A stretch of DNA of 64,000 nt from Croceibacterium_B sp963811255. Its GTDB lineage: Bacteria > Pseudomonadota > Alphaproteobacteria > Sphingomonadales > Sphingomonadaceae. Positions 42,848 to 54,071 of the stretch are shown here, in pieces. Position numbers and translations under genes: made by a program. Numbering within the stretch: the first letter of the stretch is position 1; each line of letters starts with the position of its first letter. The DNA is taken from assembly GCA_963811255.1 (NCBI GenBank), contig CAWEQI010000001.1, positions 558,001 through 622,000 of the forward strand, given 5' to 3'. The notes beneath the pieces are model-generated. The model was not told where the DNA came from. It made no database searches and worked only from the letters and a program-made list of their open reading frames with translations.

Positions 42848-43312
42848 ATGGCAATGTCAGGCGGCAAGGACGACGGTTCGCCGATGATCGAGATGAACGT
42901 GACGCCGTTGATCGACGTCATGCTCGTGCTGCTGATCATGCTGATCATGACGCTTCCGCCGGTGACGAACTCGGTCAACATTGACCTGCCGACGCCGAGC
43001 GCCAATCCGACCAACAACATCAAGACGGACAAGAACAAGATCGTCTTGACCGCCGCAACCAACCAGATCCTGTGGAACGGCATGCCAATCAACGACAACC
43101 AGCTCGTCGCCAACCTGCAGGCGACGCTGAAGCTGCCGGTTGAGCCGGAGCTGCAGTTCGAGCCCGAAGCCAACGCGAGCTACGACCTCGCGGCCCAGGT
43201 GCTGAACATCATCAAGGGCTCGGGTGTCACCAAGTTCGGCTTCGTCGGTAACGAGCAGTATCGCGAGTTCGGCAAGGCGGGGGCGTGGAACCCGACCGTC
43301 AACGCGGGATAG
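42848..43312 (+). CDS. exbD: Biopolymer transport protein ExbD, second copy
   Basis: The 154-residue protein has the standard ExbD layout: SPMIEMNVTPLIDVMLVLLI with the essential aspartate, a span of about 20 residues, a periplasmic domain (NKIVLTAATNQILWNG, LQATLKLPVEPELQF) and VLNIIKGSGVTKFGFVGNEQ at the C terminus. It has no cysteines, in contrast to its paralogue. ATG 42848 follows CAGGAG. It is the last gene of the TonB operon, and a rho-independent terminator follows at 43339. Confidence 0.94.
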   Translation: MAMSGGKDDGSPMIEMNVTPLIDVMLVLLIMLIMTLPPVTNSVNIDLPTPSANPTNNIKTDKNKIVLTAATNQILWNGMPINDNQLVANLQATLKLPVEPELQFEPEANASYDLAAQVLNIIKGSGVTKFGFVGNEQYREFGKAGAWNPTVNAG

Positions 43313-43338
43313 CAAGTACTACAAACCGGATGAGCGGA

Positions 43339-43367
43339 GGGGCGGAGCGATCCGCCCCTTTGCTTTT
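43339..43367 (+). terminator. Intrinsic terminator of the TonB operon
   Basis: GGGGCGGA and TCCGCCCC pair around a GCGA loop and are followed by TTTGCTTTT. It is 26 bp after the second exbD stop and 22 bp before the convergent helicase stop. Confidence 0.88.
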
Positions 43368-43388
43368 GCGTCAGGTCCAGCGGCATCT

Positions 43389-45851
43389 TCACTCGCAGTC
43401 GTCTTCCGGTTCAGGTTCGCCCCGCATCGCTGTTCCTGCCAGCGTCTCCGCCTCGAGCAACAGTTCGTCGTCCACGGCCCCCTGCGGCAAGCTCTCGCGG
43501 CCGATCATCACCATCACCGGCACGGCCAGCGGGCTGACCCGCTCGAGCTCGACGTGGACCAGCCTTTCGGCCGCGCTGTCGAGCAGGTCGGCGAGGCGGC
43601 CAACGTCGGTCATCCGCGCCCGCGCATCGGCCCAGGCGGCCTCGATCAGCACATGGTCGGGCTCGTACTTGCGCAGCACGTCGTAGATCAGGTCGGTCGA
43701 GAAGGTGACCTGTTTTCCGCTCTTACGCTTGCCCGGATGCTGCCGCTCGACCAGACCCGAGATTACCGCCACTTCGCGAAACGCCCGGCGCAGCAGGTGC
43801 GAATCTTCGACCCAGGCGACGAACTCGTGGGTCAGAATATCGGGCGATAGCAGCGGCCGCGGATCGGTCACCGGCTTCAGGCCCCACACCGCCAGAGAAT
43901 AATCGTTGGCGACGAAGCCGCCGGGCATCAGCCCGAGCTCCTCCATCCGCTTGGTGATCAGCATGCCGAGCGACTGGTTCGCGTTCCACCCAGTGAAGGT
44001 GTAATAGGCGGTGTAGTGCCGCCCGCCATGCGGGAAGCTTTCGACCAGCAGGCTGTCCGGCCCCGGCATCCGCGAGCGCCAGTCCTGCACCTCGAGCCAT
44101 TCGCGCACGTCGTCCGGGAAACGCGCCCAGCCGGCGCGGTCAACCAGCATCGCCCGCACGCGCTCGGCCAAGTGCGTGGTCAATGGCAGGCGCAACCCGA
44201 GGTAGCTCGGGATCGTCCCCGAGCGCTTGGCCGCGCGGACGATCAGCTCGAGATCCCGCAGCGCCTCGATTTCGAGGTCCATGCCGGCAAAACGGATCGT
44301 GTCGCCAGGACTGAGCGAGGCGGCGAACTGCTCCTCGACTCTGCCCAGCGAGCGGCCGTTGCGGAAGCGAATTTCGATCATCTCGGCATCGACGATGATC
44401 CCGGCGTTCATCCGGTGCCGCTGAGCGTGCTCTGGATGCGTCAGGCGCCAGGTGCCGTCCGGGTCGCGCACGATGCGCTTGAACTTGTCGTAGGCTTCCA
44501 GCGCATAGCCGCCAGTGGCGACGAACTGCAGAACACGTTCCCAGGTATCCTCTTCGACCCACGCATAGGTCAGACTCGAACGGATTTCCTGGAGCAACGC
44601 TTGCTCGTTGAAGGGCGCCGCGCAAGCGCAGGCCATCACATGCTGCGCCAGCACATCCAGCCCGCCGGGCCGAAAATTCTCGCCGTCCCGCTCGCCGGCG
44701 TCCACCGCGTCCTTCGCTGCCTGCGCCTCGAGGAACTCGAACCGGTTGCCCGGGACTAGAATCGCCCGGCTCGGCTGGTCGAGCCGGTGATTCGCCCGGC
44801 CAATTCGCTGGAGCAGCCGGCTCGAACCCTTGGGCGCGCCCATCTGCACCACGCAATCGATGTCGCCCCAGTCGACCCCGAGATCGAGGCTGGCGGTGGC
44901 GACCAGCGCCCGCAATTCGCCGCGGGCCATCGCCCCTTCGACCTTGCGCCGCGCCTCTTTAGACAGCGAGCCGTGGTGAATGCCGATCGGCAGCGTGTCG
45001 TCGTTCACGTCCCACAGCTGCTCAAAAATGAGTTCGGCGAGGAAGCGGGTGTTGGCGAAGATCAGCGTCGTCTTGTTGCGCTTGATGATCTCGTAAAGCT
45101 GCGGAATCGCCCACAACGCCGCGTGGCCGCCCCACGGCACGCTGGCCTCTTCGGGAAGGAGAATTTCGACCGCGGGCGGCGCCCCCTTCTCGCCTTCGAC
45201 CAGCTCGACCGCATCGATCTCGCCCCACGGCGCCAGCCATTCGCGGAAGCGCGCGGGATAAGCGACGGTGGCGGACAGCGCCGCCCGCTGCATCCCAGGC
45301 GCGATCGCCTGCAAGCGTGAAAGCGACAGCGCCAGCAGGTCGCCGCGCTTGCCGGTGGCGAACGCGTGAACTTCGTCGATCACGATTCGCTTGAGCCCGC
45401 TGAACAATTCGAAGCTGTCGGGATAGCTGAGCAGCAGCGAGAGCAATTCGGGCGTGGTCAGCAGCACGTGCGGTGGGCGCGCCCGCTGGCGCTTCTTGCG
45501 CTCGCCCGGGGTATCACCGGTGCGGCTCTCGATGCGAATCGGCAGGCCCAGCTCCTCAACCGGCGTCACCAGGTTGCGCTGCACGTCGTAGGCGAGCGCC
45601 TTGAGCGGCGAGACGTAGAGCGTGTGCAGCCCCTCCGGCGGCGAGCGCCCGGCGAGCCGCGAGGGCGTGAAATCGGCCAGAGTGGGGAGAAAGCCGGCGA
45701 GCGTCTTGCCCGCCCCGGTGTCGGCGACGAGCAGTGCGTGACGCCCGGCATCGCTCGCCGCCAGCATCGCCGCCTGATGCCGCCGCAGGCGCCAGCCGCG
45801 GCCGGCGAACCAGCCGGCGATTTCGGGTGGAATCGGGAGTTCTTGGGCCAC
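43389..45851 (-). CDS. Lhr-like DEXH-box DNA helicase (ligase-associated type)
   Basis: An 820-residue superfamily-2 helicase. The order is Walker A ADTGAGKTLAGFLPTL, LYVSPLKALAYDVQRNL (Ia), TTPELLSLLLSYPDS, DEXH box IVIDEVHAFATGKRG, SAT motif ALSATVAYP, then domain 2 with FANTRFLAELIFEQLW, TASLDLGVDWGDIDCVVQMG, and QRIGRANHR (VI). The C-terminal 350 residues fit the winged-helix/Lhr-core region. Such proteins, often beside an ATP-dependent DNA ligase and a Mre11-like nuclease, belong to a DNA damage response group; neither is nearby here. GTG 45851 is chosen because the conserved region begins there; no Shine-Dalgarno sequence supports it strongly. Confidence 0.88.
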   Translation of the reverse strand: MAQELPIPPEIAGWFAGRGWRLRRHQAAMLAASDAGRHALLVADTGAGKTLAGFLPTLADFTPSRLAGRSPPEGLHTLYVSPLKALAYDVQRNLVTPVEELGLPIRIESRTGDTPGERKKRQRARPPHVLLTTPELLSLLLSYPDSFELFSGLKRIVIDEVHAFATGKRGDLLALSLSRLQAIAPGMQRAALSATVAYPARFREWLAPWGEIDAVELVEGEKGAPPAVEILLPEEASVPWGGHAALWAIPQLYEIIKRNKTTLIFANTRFLAELIFEQLWDVNDDTLPIGIHHGSLSKEARRKVEGAMARGELRALVATASLDLGVDWGDIDCVVQMGAPKGSSRLLQRIGRANHRLDQPSRAILVPGNRFEFLEAQAAKDAVDAGERDGENFRPGGLDVLAQHVMACACAAPFNEQALLQEIRSSLTYAWVEEDTWERVLQFVATGGYALEAYDKFKRIVRDPDGTWRLTHPEHAQRHRMNAGIIVDAEMIEIRFRNGRSLGRVEEQFAASLSPGDTIRFAGMDLEIEALRDLELIVRAAKRSGTIPSYLGLRLPLTTHLAERVRAMLVDRAGWARFPDDVREWLEVQDWRSRMPGPDSLLVESFPHGGRHYTAYYTFTGWNANQSLGMLITKRMEELGLMPGGFVANDYSLAVWGLKPVTDPRPLLSPDILTHEFVAWVEDSHLLRRAFREVAVISGLVERQHPGKRKSGKQVTFSTDLIYDVLRKYEPDHVLIEAAWADARARMTDVGRLADLLDSAAERLVHVELERVSPLAVPVMVMIGRESLPQGAVDDELLLEAETLAGTAMRGEPEPEDDCE

Positions 45852-46013
45852 GGCCGGAGATGTCGCAGCCGCAAGCGCCACCCGCAAGACGCCAAGACGG
45901 CATCGGCGTGCGCCCGGCTGCGCAACCACCTGTTCTCCAATCCGTTTCCACTACAGCACGGGGCGACGCCGCGCGCGGCGTTGCGCCCTTCGAATCCATC
46001 ACAGGAGACGACC

Positions 46014-46895
46014 ATGGCCGATCGCAACCGCTACAACCGCCGCAACCGCTATGAGGACTCGAACGACCGGGACGACCGCAGCTGGCGGCAGCAGGAACAG
46101 TTCTCGCCCGGCGAACCCGACTGGGCCTACAACGACTACGATCGTGGTCAGATGGACGAGCCCTATCGCCGCACCGACTATGGACAGCAGCGAGCCGACT
46201 ACGAAGCCGGTTGGGACCGAAACACCCGCTACGGCGAGGGCGGGTCCGGCTATTCCCGTCAAAACCGCGACTACCGCGGCGAGGGCGAGTACAACTATGG
46301 CCCCGCCCGCTACGAGACGGCGCCCGGCTGGCGCGGCGACTACTTCAACATGAACGACCAGAACGGGCGCGACTACAACTCGCGTGTCGGCCGCAACTTC
46401 GGCGCCTACGGCGATTATGGAGCGTACGGCTACCCCGGCTATGGCGGCTTCGGCGGCTGGGGGAATTACGGCGGCTACGGTACCGGCGAAATGTACGGCT
46501 ACGGCCCGACGACCGGCTACCGAACCGGACGCGGATACCAGCGCGGCTATGACCGCAGAGATCGTGGCTGGTGGGACCGCGCGGGCGACGAAGTCGCCAG
46601 CTGGTTCGGCGACGAGGACGCCGCCCGCCGGCGCCGAATGGATCACACCGGCCGCGGGCCTTCGAACTACACCCGCTCCGACGAGCGCATTCGCGAGGAC
46701 GTCAACGACGACCTGACGGAGGATTGGGCGGTCGATGCGCGCGATGTCACGGTCACCGTCAAGGATGGCGAGGTGACGCTCGACGGCACCGTCTCCACCA
46801 AGCTGCAAAAGCGCCGCGCCGAAGACTGCGCCGACGACGTTTCGGGCGTGAAGCACGTGCAGAACAACCTGCGGGTGCAGGAAAAGTCGGTGTAG
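46014..46895 (+). CDS. BON-domain protein with a Tyr/Gly-rich low-complexity N terminus and SWFGD motif
   Basis: The 293-residue protein opens with about 190 residues of Tyr, Gly, Arg, Asp and Asn (RNRYNRRNRYEDSNDRDDRS, then YGDYGAYGYPGYGGFGG), which should be disordered. Next comes WWDRAGDEVASWFGDEDAARRR, carrying the SWFGD motif known from stress-associated proteobacterial proteins. The last 70 residues are a BON domain (RIREDVNDDLTED, DVTVTVKDGEVTLDGTV, GVKHVQNNLRV), a fold linked to envelope or stress responses. There is no signal peptide, so it appears cytosolic. AGGAG sits seven bases before ATG 46014. A strong terminator follows. Confidence 0.85.
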   Translation: MADRNRYNRRNRYEDSNDRDDRSWRQQEQFSPGEPDWAYNDYDRGQMDEPYRRTDYGQQRADYEAGWDRNTRYGEGGSGYSRQNRDYRGEGEYNYGPARYETAPGWRGDYFNMNDQNGRDYNSRVGRNFGAYGDYGAYGYPGYGGFGGWGNYGGYGTGEMYGYGPTTGYRTGRGYQRGYDRRDRGWWDRAGDEVASWFGDEDAARRRRMDHTGRGPSNYTRSDERIREDVNDDLTEDWAVDARDVTVTVKDGEVTLDGTVSTKLQKRRAEDCADDVSGVKHVQNNLRVQEKSV

Positions 46896-46967
46896 GACCG
46901 CAACGAGCCGCAAGCAAAGACGCCGGAAAAGACCAAGGCGTGGTCGTCCCGCGCCGTTCGATCGACA

Positions 46968-46991
46968 GGGGGCGCTTCGGTGCCCCCTTTT
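46968..46991 (+). terminator. Intrinsic terminator of the BON-domain gene
   Basis: GGGGGC (46968-46973) pairs with GCCCCC (46982-46987), with an eight-base loop containing CTTCGG, then TTTT. It lies about 70 bp after the stop and just before the convergent pgm gene. Confidence 0.85.
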
Positions 46992-46998
46992 CGTGGGG

Positions 46999-48402
46999 TC
47001 AGTGCCCCGCCTGATCTCCCCGCTTCAGCCCCGAGGCGGCGAGCTGCTCGTCGATCTGCTTCAGCAACCTGTCGAGCCCTTCCTGTGTGTGGCTCTCGGC
47101 CCGGGCAACGAGCACGTCCTGGGTATTCGAGGCGCGCAGCAGCCACCAGCCGTCCTTGGTGGTGACCCGCACGCCGTCGGTTTCGTCGACCTGAACGCCG
47201 CTCTCTTCCACTCGCTGCTTGATCTCCTTGATCGCGGCGAACTTGCGGCTTTCGTCGACCTGGAAGCGCATCTCAGGGGTGTTCACCAGCTGCGGCATCG
47301 CGCCGCGCAGTTCGGTAACCGATTTGCCGAGCCGCGCGGAAGCGGCGATCAGCCGCACGGCCGCGTAAAGGGCGTCGTCGTAGCCGTAATAGCTGTCGGC
47401 AAAGAAGATGTGCCCACTCATTTCGCCGGCAAGCGGCGCATGAGTTTCCTTCATCTTGGACTTGATCAGGCTGTGCCCGGTCTTCCACATCAGCGGCTTG
47501 CCGCCGAGTTCGGCGACCCGGTCGAACAACGCCTGGCTGGCCTTCACATCGGCAATTATCGTTGACCCAGGGCGATTTCTTAACAGGTCTTCCGCATAGA
47601 TCATCAGCAACTGGTCGCCCCATATGATGCGGCCTTCGCCGTCGATCGCGCCGATCCGGTCGCCGTCGCCGTCGAAAGCGATTCCGAAGTCGAGGGTCTT
47701 CTCGGCGACAAGTTTGCGAAGATCCTCAAGGTTCGCGGGAACGGTGGGATCGGGATGATGGTTGGGAAAGTTGCCGTCTACCTTGGTGTAGAGCGTGTAA
47801 TGCTGCCCAGGCAGCCGCGCCGCAAGCGCCTCGAGCGCGGGCCCCGCCGCGCCGTTGCCCGCATCCCAGCCGACCTTAAGTCCAGACAGCCGATCGGCCG
47901 GAATGCCGTCGAGGCCGACCAGCAGACGATCGACGTACTCCTGCAGGATTTCGCGCGTCTCGACGGTCCCGGTGCCGTCGAGCCAATCGCCCTTTTCCGC
48001 AAGCCGGCCGACCGTCAGGATATCGTCCCCGAAAAACGGCCGATGCTGAAACACCATCTTGAAGCCATTGTAATTGGCGGGATTATGGCTGCCAGTTATC
48101 TGAATGCCGCTATCCAGCTCCTCGGTTGAAGCTGTGGCGTAGTAGAGCATCGGCGTGGGGCCGAGGCCAATCCGCACGACGTCGCACCCGCTCGCGTTGA
48201 GGCCCTCGATCAGCGCGTGCTCGAGCATAGGCGAGCTCACCCGCCCGTCGTAACCGACGGCGACCTTTGTCCCGCCCGCCCGACGCAGCAGCGTGGCAAA
48301 GCCGCGGCCGATGGCCCGGGCATCGTCCGGACCCAGGGTTTCGCCGATGACGCCGCGGATATCGTATTCGCGCAGGACCGACGGATCGAAGCGATGACTC
48401 AT
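46999..48402 (-). CDS. Phosphomannomutase/phosphoglucomutase
   Basis: A 467-residue alpha-D-phosphohexomutase of the AlgC/PgmG type that interconverts hexose 1- and 6-phosphates for exopolysaccharide and sugar-nucleotide synthesis. It has the N-terminal LREYDIRGVIGETL, the phosphoserine loop ITGSHNPANYNG with Ser105, the metal loop IAFDGDGDRIGAIDG, the sugar loop GEMSGHIFFADSYYGYDDA, and the C-terminal phosphate-binding RASNTQDVLVARAES. It is complete. It is the last gene of the mipZ-dnaJ-pgm unit, ten bases after the J-domain gene. Confidence 0.93.
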   Translation of the reverse strand: MSHRFDPSVLREYDIRGVIGETLGPDDARAIGRGFATLLRRAGGTKVAVGYDGRVSSPMLEHALIEGLNASGCDVVRIGLGPTPMLYYATASTEELDSGIQITGSHNPANYNGFKMVFQHRPFFGDDILTVGRLAEKGDWLDGTGTVETREILQEYVDRLLVGLDGIPADRLSGLKVGWDAGNGAAGPALEALAARLPGQHYTLYTKVDGNFPNHHPDPTVPANLEDLRKLVAEKTLDFGIAFDGDGDRIGAIDGEGRIIWGDQLLMIYAEDLLRNRPGSTIIADVKASQALFDRVAELGGKPLMWKTGHSLIKSKMKETHAPLAGEMSGHIFFADSYYGYDDALYAAVRLIAASARLGKSVTELRGAMPQLVNTPEMRFQVDESRKFAAIKEIKQRVEESGVQVDETDGVRVTTKDGWWLLRASNTQDVLVARAESHTQEGLDRLLKQIDEQLAASGLKRGDQAGH

Positions 48403-48412
48403 AGGGCTTCCT

Positions 48413-48691
48413 TTAATGCTCGGGCGCGCCGGTCAACAGCAGGTCGCGCGCGGCGTTCGCCTCGTGCACCTGCTCGTTGGTCCCGCCGCGATCCGGGTGG
48501 ACCATGGCAAGCAAACGCCTGTGCGCCTCGATTATTTCCGATCGACTGGCGCTGGCCTGGACGCCAAGCAGGCGGCGCGCGCGGATCAGCGCCTGCTGGC
48601 GGGCGGTGACCTTCGGCTCCCACGGCCAGCGGCCGGTCGTCCATTTCCAGACGACAGCCAAGATGCCGAGCAGAACGATCAGCTTGGCCAT
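48413..48691 (-). CDS. Membrane-anchored J-domain protein
   Basis: A 92-residue protein with an N-terminal span (LIVLLGILAVVWKWTTG) and a J domain that carries the HPD motif in MVHPDRGGTNEQVHEANAARD, as well as LIRARRLLGVQASASRSEI. This is a minimal co-chaperone that would recruit and stimulate DnaK at the inner membrane. It is shorter than the usual DjlA-type proteins and lacks a Gly/Phe region and client-binding domain. Its start is three bases from the mipZ stop, so the two are coupled; pgm follows. Confidence 0.85.
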   Translation of the reverse strand: MAKLIVLLGILAVVWKWTTGRWPWEPKVTARQQALIRARRLLGVQASASRSEIIEAHRRLLAMVHPDRGGTNEQVHEANAARDLLLTGAPEH

Positions 48692-48694
48692 CGC

Positions 48695-49498
48695 TCAGGC
48701 CGCCTCGGCCTGGCTGGAGAAGCCGGGCAAATGGAGCTTGGCCACCAATTCTCGTAGTTCCTGCCGCGCCACCAGGTGACTCGTCCCGAGTTCGCCGAGT
48801 TGACCCTTGTCGAGCAGCGTCAGCCCGGAGGGAAACAGCTCGCGGTAGATGACTCGCTCGCTCAGGCCTTGAGCGACGCGAAAGCCGACCCGCTTGCTGA
48901 GTTCGTTGAGCGCGTCGTCGATCCGCCGCTGGTTGCGGGCATCGATGTGATGGACACGGTTGCGCACGACGACCCAATCCATTTCACGCCGGTCCTTCAT
49001 CGCCCTCGTCTTGCGCGCCTCGAAGATCAGTTCGGCGTAGAACGACAGGCGGCGAACCTTGAAGGTCTCGGCGTCGACCTGGCCGATGAGGTCGAAATCG
49101 ACGAAGCTGTCGTTCATCGGCGTAACCAGCGTGTCGGCTCGCGTGGCGGCGTGGCGGGCGAGCGGGTCGTCGCGCCCGGGCGTGTCGAAAATGAGGAAAT
49201 CGGCGCGGCCGGTGAGATCGCCCGCGGCTAGCCGCTCGACGGCGGCTTCGAGCTCGTCCGTCGAACCCCCTTCGAAAACCTCGAAGCTCGCCCCGGGGAG
49301 GGAAATATCGCGCCGCCGCTCGGTCTCGGCGCGGTTCTCGAAGTAGCGGTAGAGGGTGCGCTGGCGCGGATCGAGATCGACCGCGGCAACCTTGGCGCCC
49401 CGATAGGCCAGCGCCACCGCCACGTGCACCGCGGTGGTCGACTTGCCGGTGCCGCCCTTCTCGTTGGCGAAGACGATGCGATGCGGGGGCTTGGGCAC
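48695..49498 (-). CDS. mipZ: Division-plane positioning ATPase MipZ
   Basis: A 267-residue ParA/MinD-family ATPase. The deviant Walker A is FANEKGGTGKSTTAVHVAVA, with VAAVDLDPRQRTLYRYFENR, Walker B DFLIFDTPGRDDP and VVVRNRVHHIDARNQRRID downstream. This set is that of MipZ, which in Caulobacter forms a gradient from ParB-bound poles and blocks FtsZ assembly except at midcell. GTG 49498 is chosen because conserved sequence starts at once; the frame upstream is antisense to panC. Shine-Dalgarno support is weak. It heads the mipZ-dnaJ-pgm operon and diverges from panC, 75 bp away. Confidence 0.92.
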   Translation of the reverse strand: MPKPPHRIVFANEKGGTGKSTTAVHVAVALAYRGAKVAAVDLDPRQRTLYRYFENRAETERRRDISLPGASFEVFEGGSTDELEAAVERLAAGDLTGRADFLIFDTPGRDDPLARHAATRADTLVTPMNDSFVDFDLIGQVDAETFKVRRLSFYAELIFEARKTRAMKDRREMDWVVVRNRVHHIDARNQRRIDDALNELSKRVGFRVAQGLSERVIYRELFPSGLTLLDKGQLGELGTSHLVARQELRELVAKLHLPGFSSQAEAA

Positions 49499-49573
49499 GT
49501 GCGGGCGGGCTTTCTCTGCGGCGGCGCGGCGGCTAGGGCGCGCATCTGACGCTCTTATCCAAGGGGTGCGCCC

Positions 49574-50437
49574 ATGCAAACCATCAACCGCCTGCCGGAC
49601 CTGCGCGAAGCTGTGGACACGCTTCGCGCGCGCGGGCCGATGGCGCTGGTCCCGACGATGGGCGCGCTGCACGAGGGCCACCTCGCGCTGGTGCGTGACG
49701 CGCAGGCGCGAGCGGCTTCGGTGGTGGTGTCGATCTTCGTCAACCCGACCCAGTTCGGGCCCACCGAGGATCTCGATTCCTATCCCCGGCAGATGGCCGA
49801 GGATTCGCGGCTGCTCGAAGCGGAAGGCGCGGACTTGCTGTGGGCGCCCTCGGTCGAGGACGTCTACCCTGAGGGGTTCGCAACCACCGTTTCGGTGCGC
49901 GGCGTCAGCGAAGGACTGTGCGGCGCCATGCGCCCGGGGCATTTCGACGGCGTGGCGACGGTCGTCTGCAAGCTGTTCAACCAGGTGCGGCCCAACCTGG
50001 CGGTGTTCGGCGAGAAGGACTGGCAGCAGCTCTCCGTGATCCGCCGGATGGCGCGCGACCTCGACCTGACGCAGCCGCGCGCCGAGGCGATCCACGGCGT
50101 GCCAACGGTGCGCGAGGCGGACGGGTTGGCGCTGTCGAGCCGCAACCGTTACCTCTCGCCCGAGGATCGCCGGCGCGCCGCCGTGCTGCCGCAAGCGATG
50201 CGCGAGGCGATCGAGCGGATCGAGGGCGGAGCGCAGGTCTCCGCCGAGTTGCTGGCGCTCCACCGGGCGCTGACCGAGGGCGGCTTCGCCAGCGTTGATT
50301 ACGTCGAGCTGTGCGACGCCGAGAGCCTGACCCCCCTCGGGCAGCTGGGCGATCGACCGGCGCGTCTGCTGATCGCCGCGCGAATCGGCGGGACGCGGCT
50401 GATCGACAACATGGCGGTCAACCCTTCCGCCGCTTGA
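49574..50437 (+). CDS. panC: Pantothenate synthetase
   Basis: PanC joins pantoate and beta-alanine with ATP to give pantothenate. The 287-residue enzyme has LVPTMGALHEGHLALVRDA (the HIGH-like motif), VVVSIFVNPTQFGP, LCGAMRPGHFDGVATVV, FGEKDWQQLSVIRRM, and LSSRNRYLSPEDR, which is the KMSKS-type loop. The length is normal. ATG 49574 is 75 bp from the divergent mipZ start. No panB or panD is adjacent. Confidence 0.97.
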   Translation: MQTINRLPDLREAVDTLRARGPMALVPTMGALHEGHLALVRDAQARAASVVVSIFVNPTQFGPTEDLDSYPRQMAEDSRLLEAEGADLLWAPSVEDVYPEGFATTVSVRGVSEGLCGAMRPGHFDGVATVVCKLFNQVRPNLAVFGEKDWQQLSVIRRMARDLDLTQPRAEAIHGVPTVREADGLALSSRNRYLSPEDRRRAAVLPQAMREAIERIEGGAQVSAELLALHRALTEGGFASVDYVELCDAESLTPLGQLGDRPARLLIAARIGGTRLIDNMAVNPSAA

Positions 50438-50524
50438 AGCGCGCGCGAATCGGGTGTTTGGCTTGTCCGCGCGCCCGCCTTTGAGTAGTTGCGCACGAAA
50501 CCAGTTTGTGAGGTTCGCCACGCC

Positions 50525-50940
50525 ATGAAGCTCGGTCGTCTCAATCACGTCGGCGTCGCCGTGCCCGACATGCAGGTCGCGCGCGCGTTCTGGCGCGAGA
50601 CGATGGGCGCGAGCGAGGTGGGCGATCCGTTCGACATGCCCGAGCAGGGCGTGCGGGTTTGCTTCGTCGATACGCCCAATGGCGGGACCCAGGTCGAGCT
50701 GCTGGCGCCGCTGTCGGACGGAAGCCCGGTCAGCAGCTTCCTCGCCAAGAACCCGCTCGGCGGTCAGCATCACTTGTGCTTCGAGGTGCCGGAGATTGAG
50801 GCCGCTCGCTCCGAGTTCGAAGCAATGGGCAAGCGTATCCTCGGCCCTACCCGCATCGGCGCGCATGGCACGCCGATCTTCTTCGTCCACCCGAAGGACA
50901 TGGCCGGCGTGCTCACCGAGATCATGGAAACGCCGCGCTG

Positions 50941-50941
<1 letters not shown>
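50525..50941 (+). CDS. mce: Methylmalonyl-CoA epimerase
   Basis: A 138-residue vicinal-oxygen-chelate enzyme that converts (S)- to (R)-methylmalonyl-CoA between propionyl-CoA carboxylase and the mutase. It has LGRLNHVGVAVPDMQVA with the first metal histidine, GTQVELLAPL (metal glutamate or glutamine), GQHHLCFEVPEIEAA with two histidines, and TPIFFVHPKDMAGVLTEIME with the catalytic base glutamate. ATG 50525 starts the conserved region. Its stop overlaps the mutase start (TGATG), so the two are made together. Confidence 0.95.
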
Positions 50942-53183
<2,242 letters not shown>

Positions 53184-53187
<4 letters not shown>

Positions 53188-54071
53188 AGCTCGGCTTTTC
53201 GGTCGACGAGTTGCTGCTGCGGGCGCGTGGCGGTGGGGCGTTGAAGATCGGACTCTCGGCGCTCGACGAGGACGAGTGGCTGCAGCCTGAGCCGGACCTC
53301 GCCGTGCGCAACGCCGGCTTCGATGCTTTCCCCGAGGCGGTGAAGCTCATGCCGGAAGCCGACGCACCTGGCAAAGAACTGGCGCCGATGCTCGGCACGA
53401 CGGGCGGCCTTGAAGGCGCGGCGCGGGCGGCGTGGGAGGACATGTGCCTGCTCATCCGCCGCCCGGACGAGGACATCTACCGTCTCGTCGGCGCGGCGGT
53501 CGCCTTTCCGACCGACTGGCGCCCGGCGGACAAGCTCGGCCGCCCGCTCACCGCGCTGCACGCGCCGATCCACGGCTATGAGGAGCAACTTTCAAGCGGT
53601 GTCGACCGGTTCATGGCCAAGCTCAAGCCCGGCGCCATCTACGGCCGCTGCAACTGGTTCATCGCGCCAACCGATGCCCTGCGCTGGGAGGCGGAGCCGG
53701 CGGAACGTGCCTTCGCCCACATCACGGCCGAAAACGCCGGCGAGACGCTGTTCGTCCGCTCCGAGCGGCAGACGCTGCGCAAGCTGCCGGAGACCGGCGC
53801 GATCGTGTTCACCATCGGCGTCTATGTCGCGCCACTAGGCAGCCTGTCGCCGGAGAACGTGGCGCGCATGGCGGAGTCGGTCGCGACGCTTCCTCGACCG
53901 GAAGCTGAGCGACGCGGCGCGGCTCACTTCGCGCCAGCGCTACAGGCCTATGCCGCGCGCCTGCACCTTCCCCCTTCCCGTCACCCTGAACTTGGTTGCG
54001 CAAGCGCAGCTTCGCTTCCAGGGTCCATTCCGCCCCACGAAGAGCCGCTCGAAAGGAGAAATGGATGCTGA
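53184..54071 (+). CDS. Haem-dependent oxidative N-demethylase family protein (DUF3445) with a repeat-derived tail
   Basis: The 295-residue protein resembles haem-dependent oxidative N-demethylases (DUF3445), which use haem and oxygen to demethylate amines. Blocks are IYRLVGAAVAFPTDWRPADK, GYEEQLSSGVDRFMAKL, YGRCNWFIAPTDALRWE, and LFVRSERQTLRKLPETGAIV. The last 28 or so residues (from HPELGCASAASLPG to ERRNGC) are translated from a hairpin repeat and are not part of the family. Its ATG overlaps the mutase stop. The relation to propionate metabolism is unclear; it may be co-transcribed for electron or methyl balance. Confidence 0.75.
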
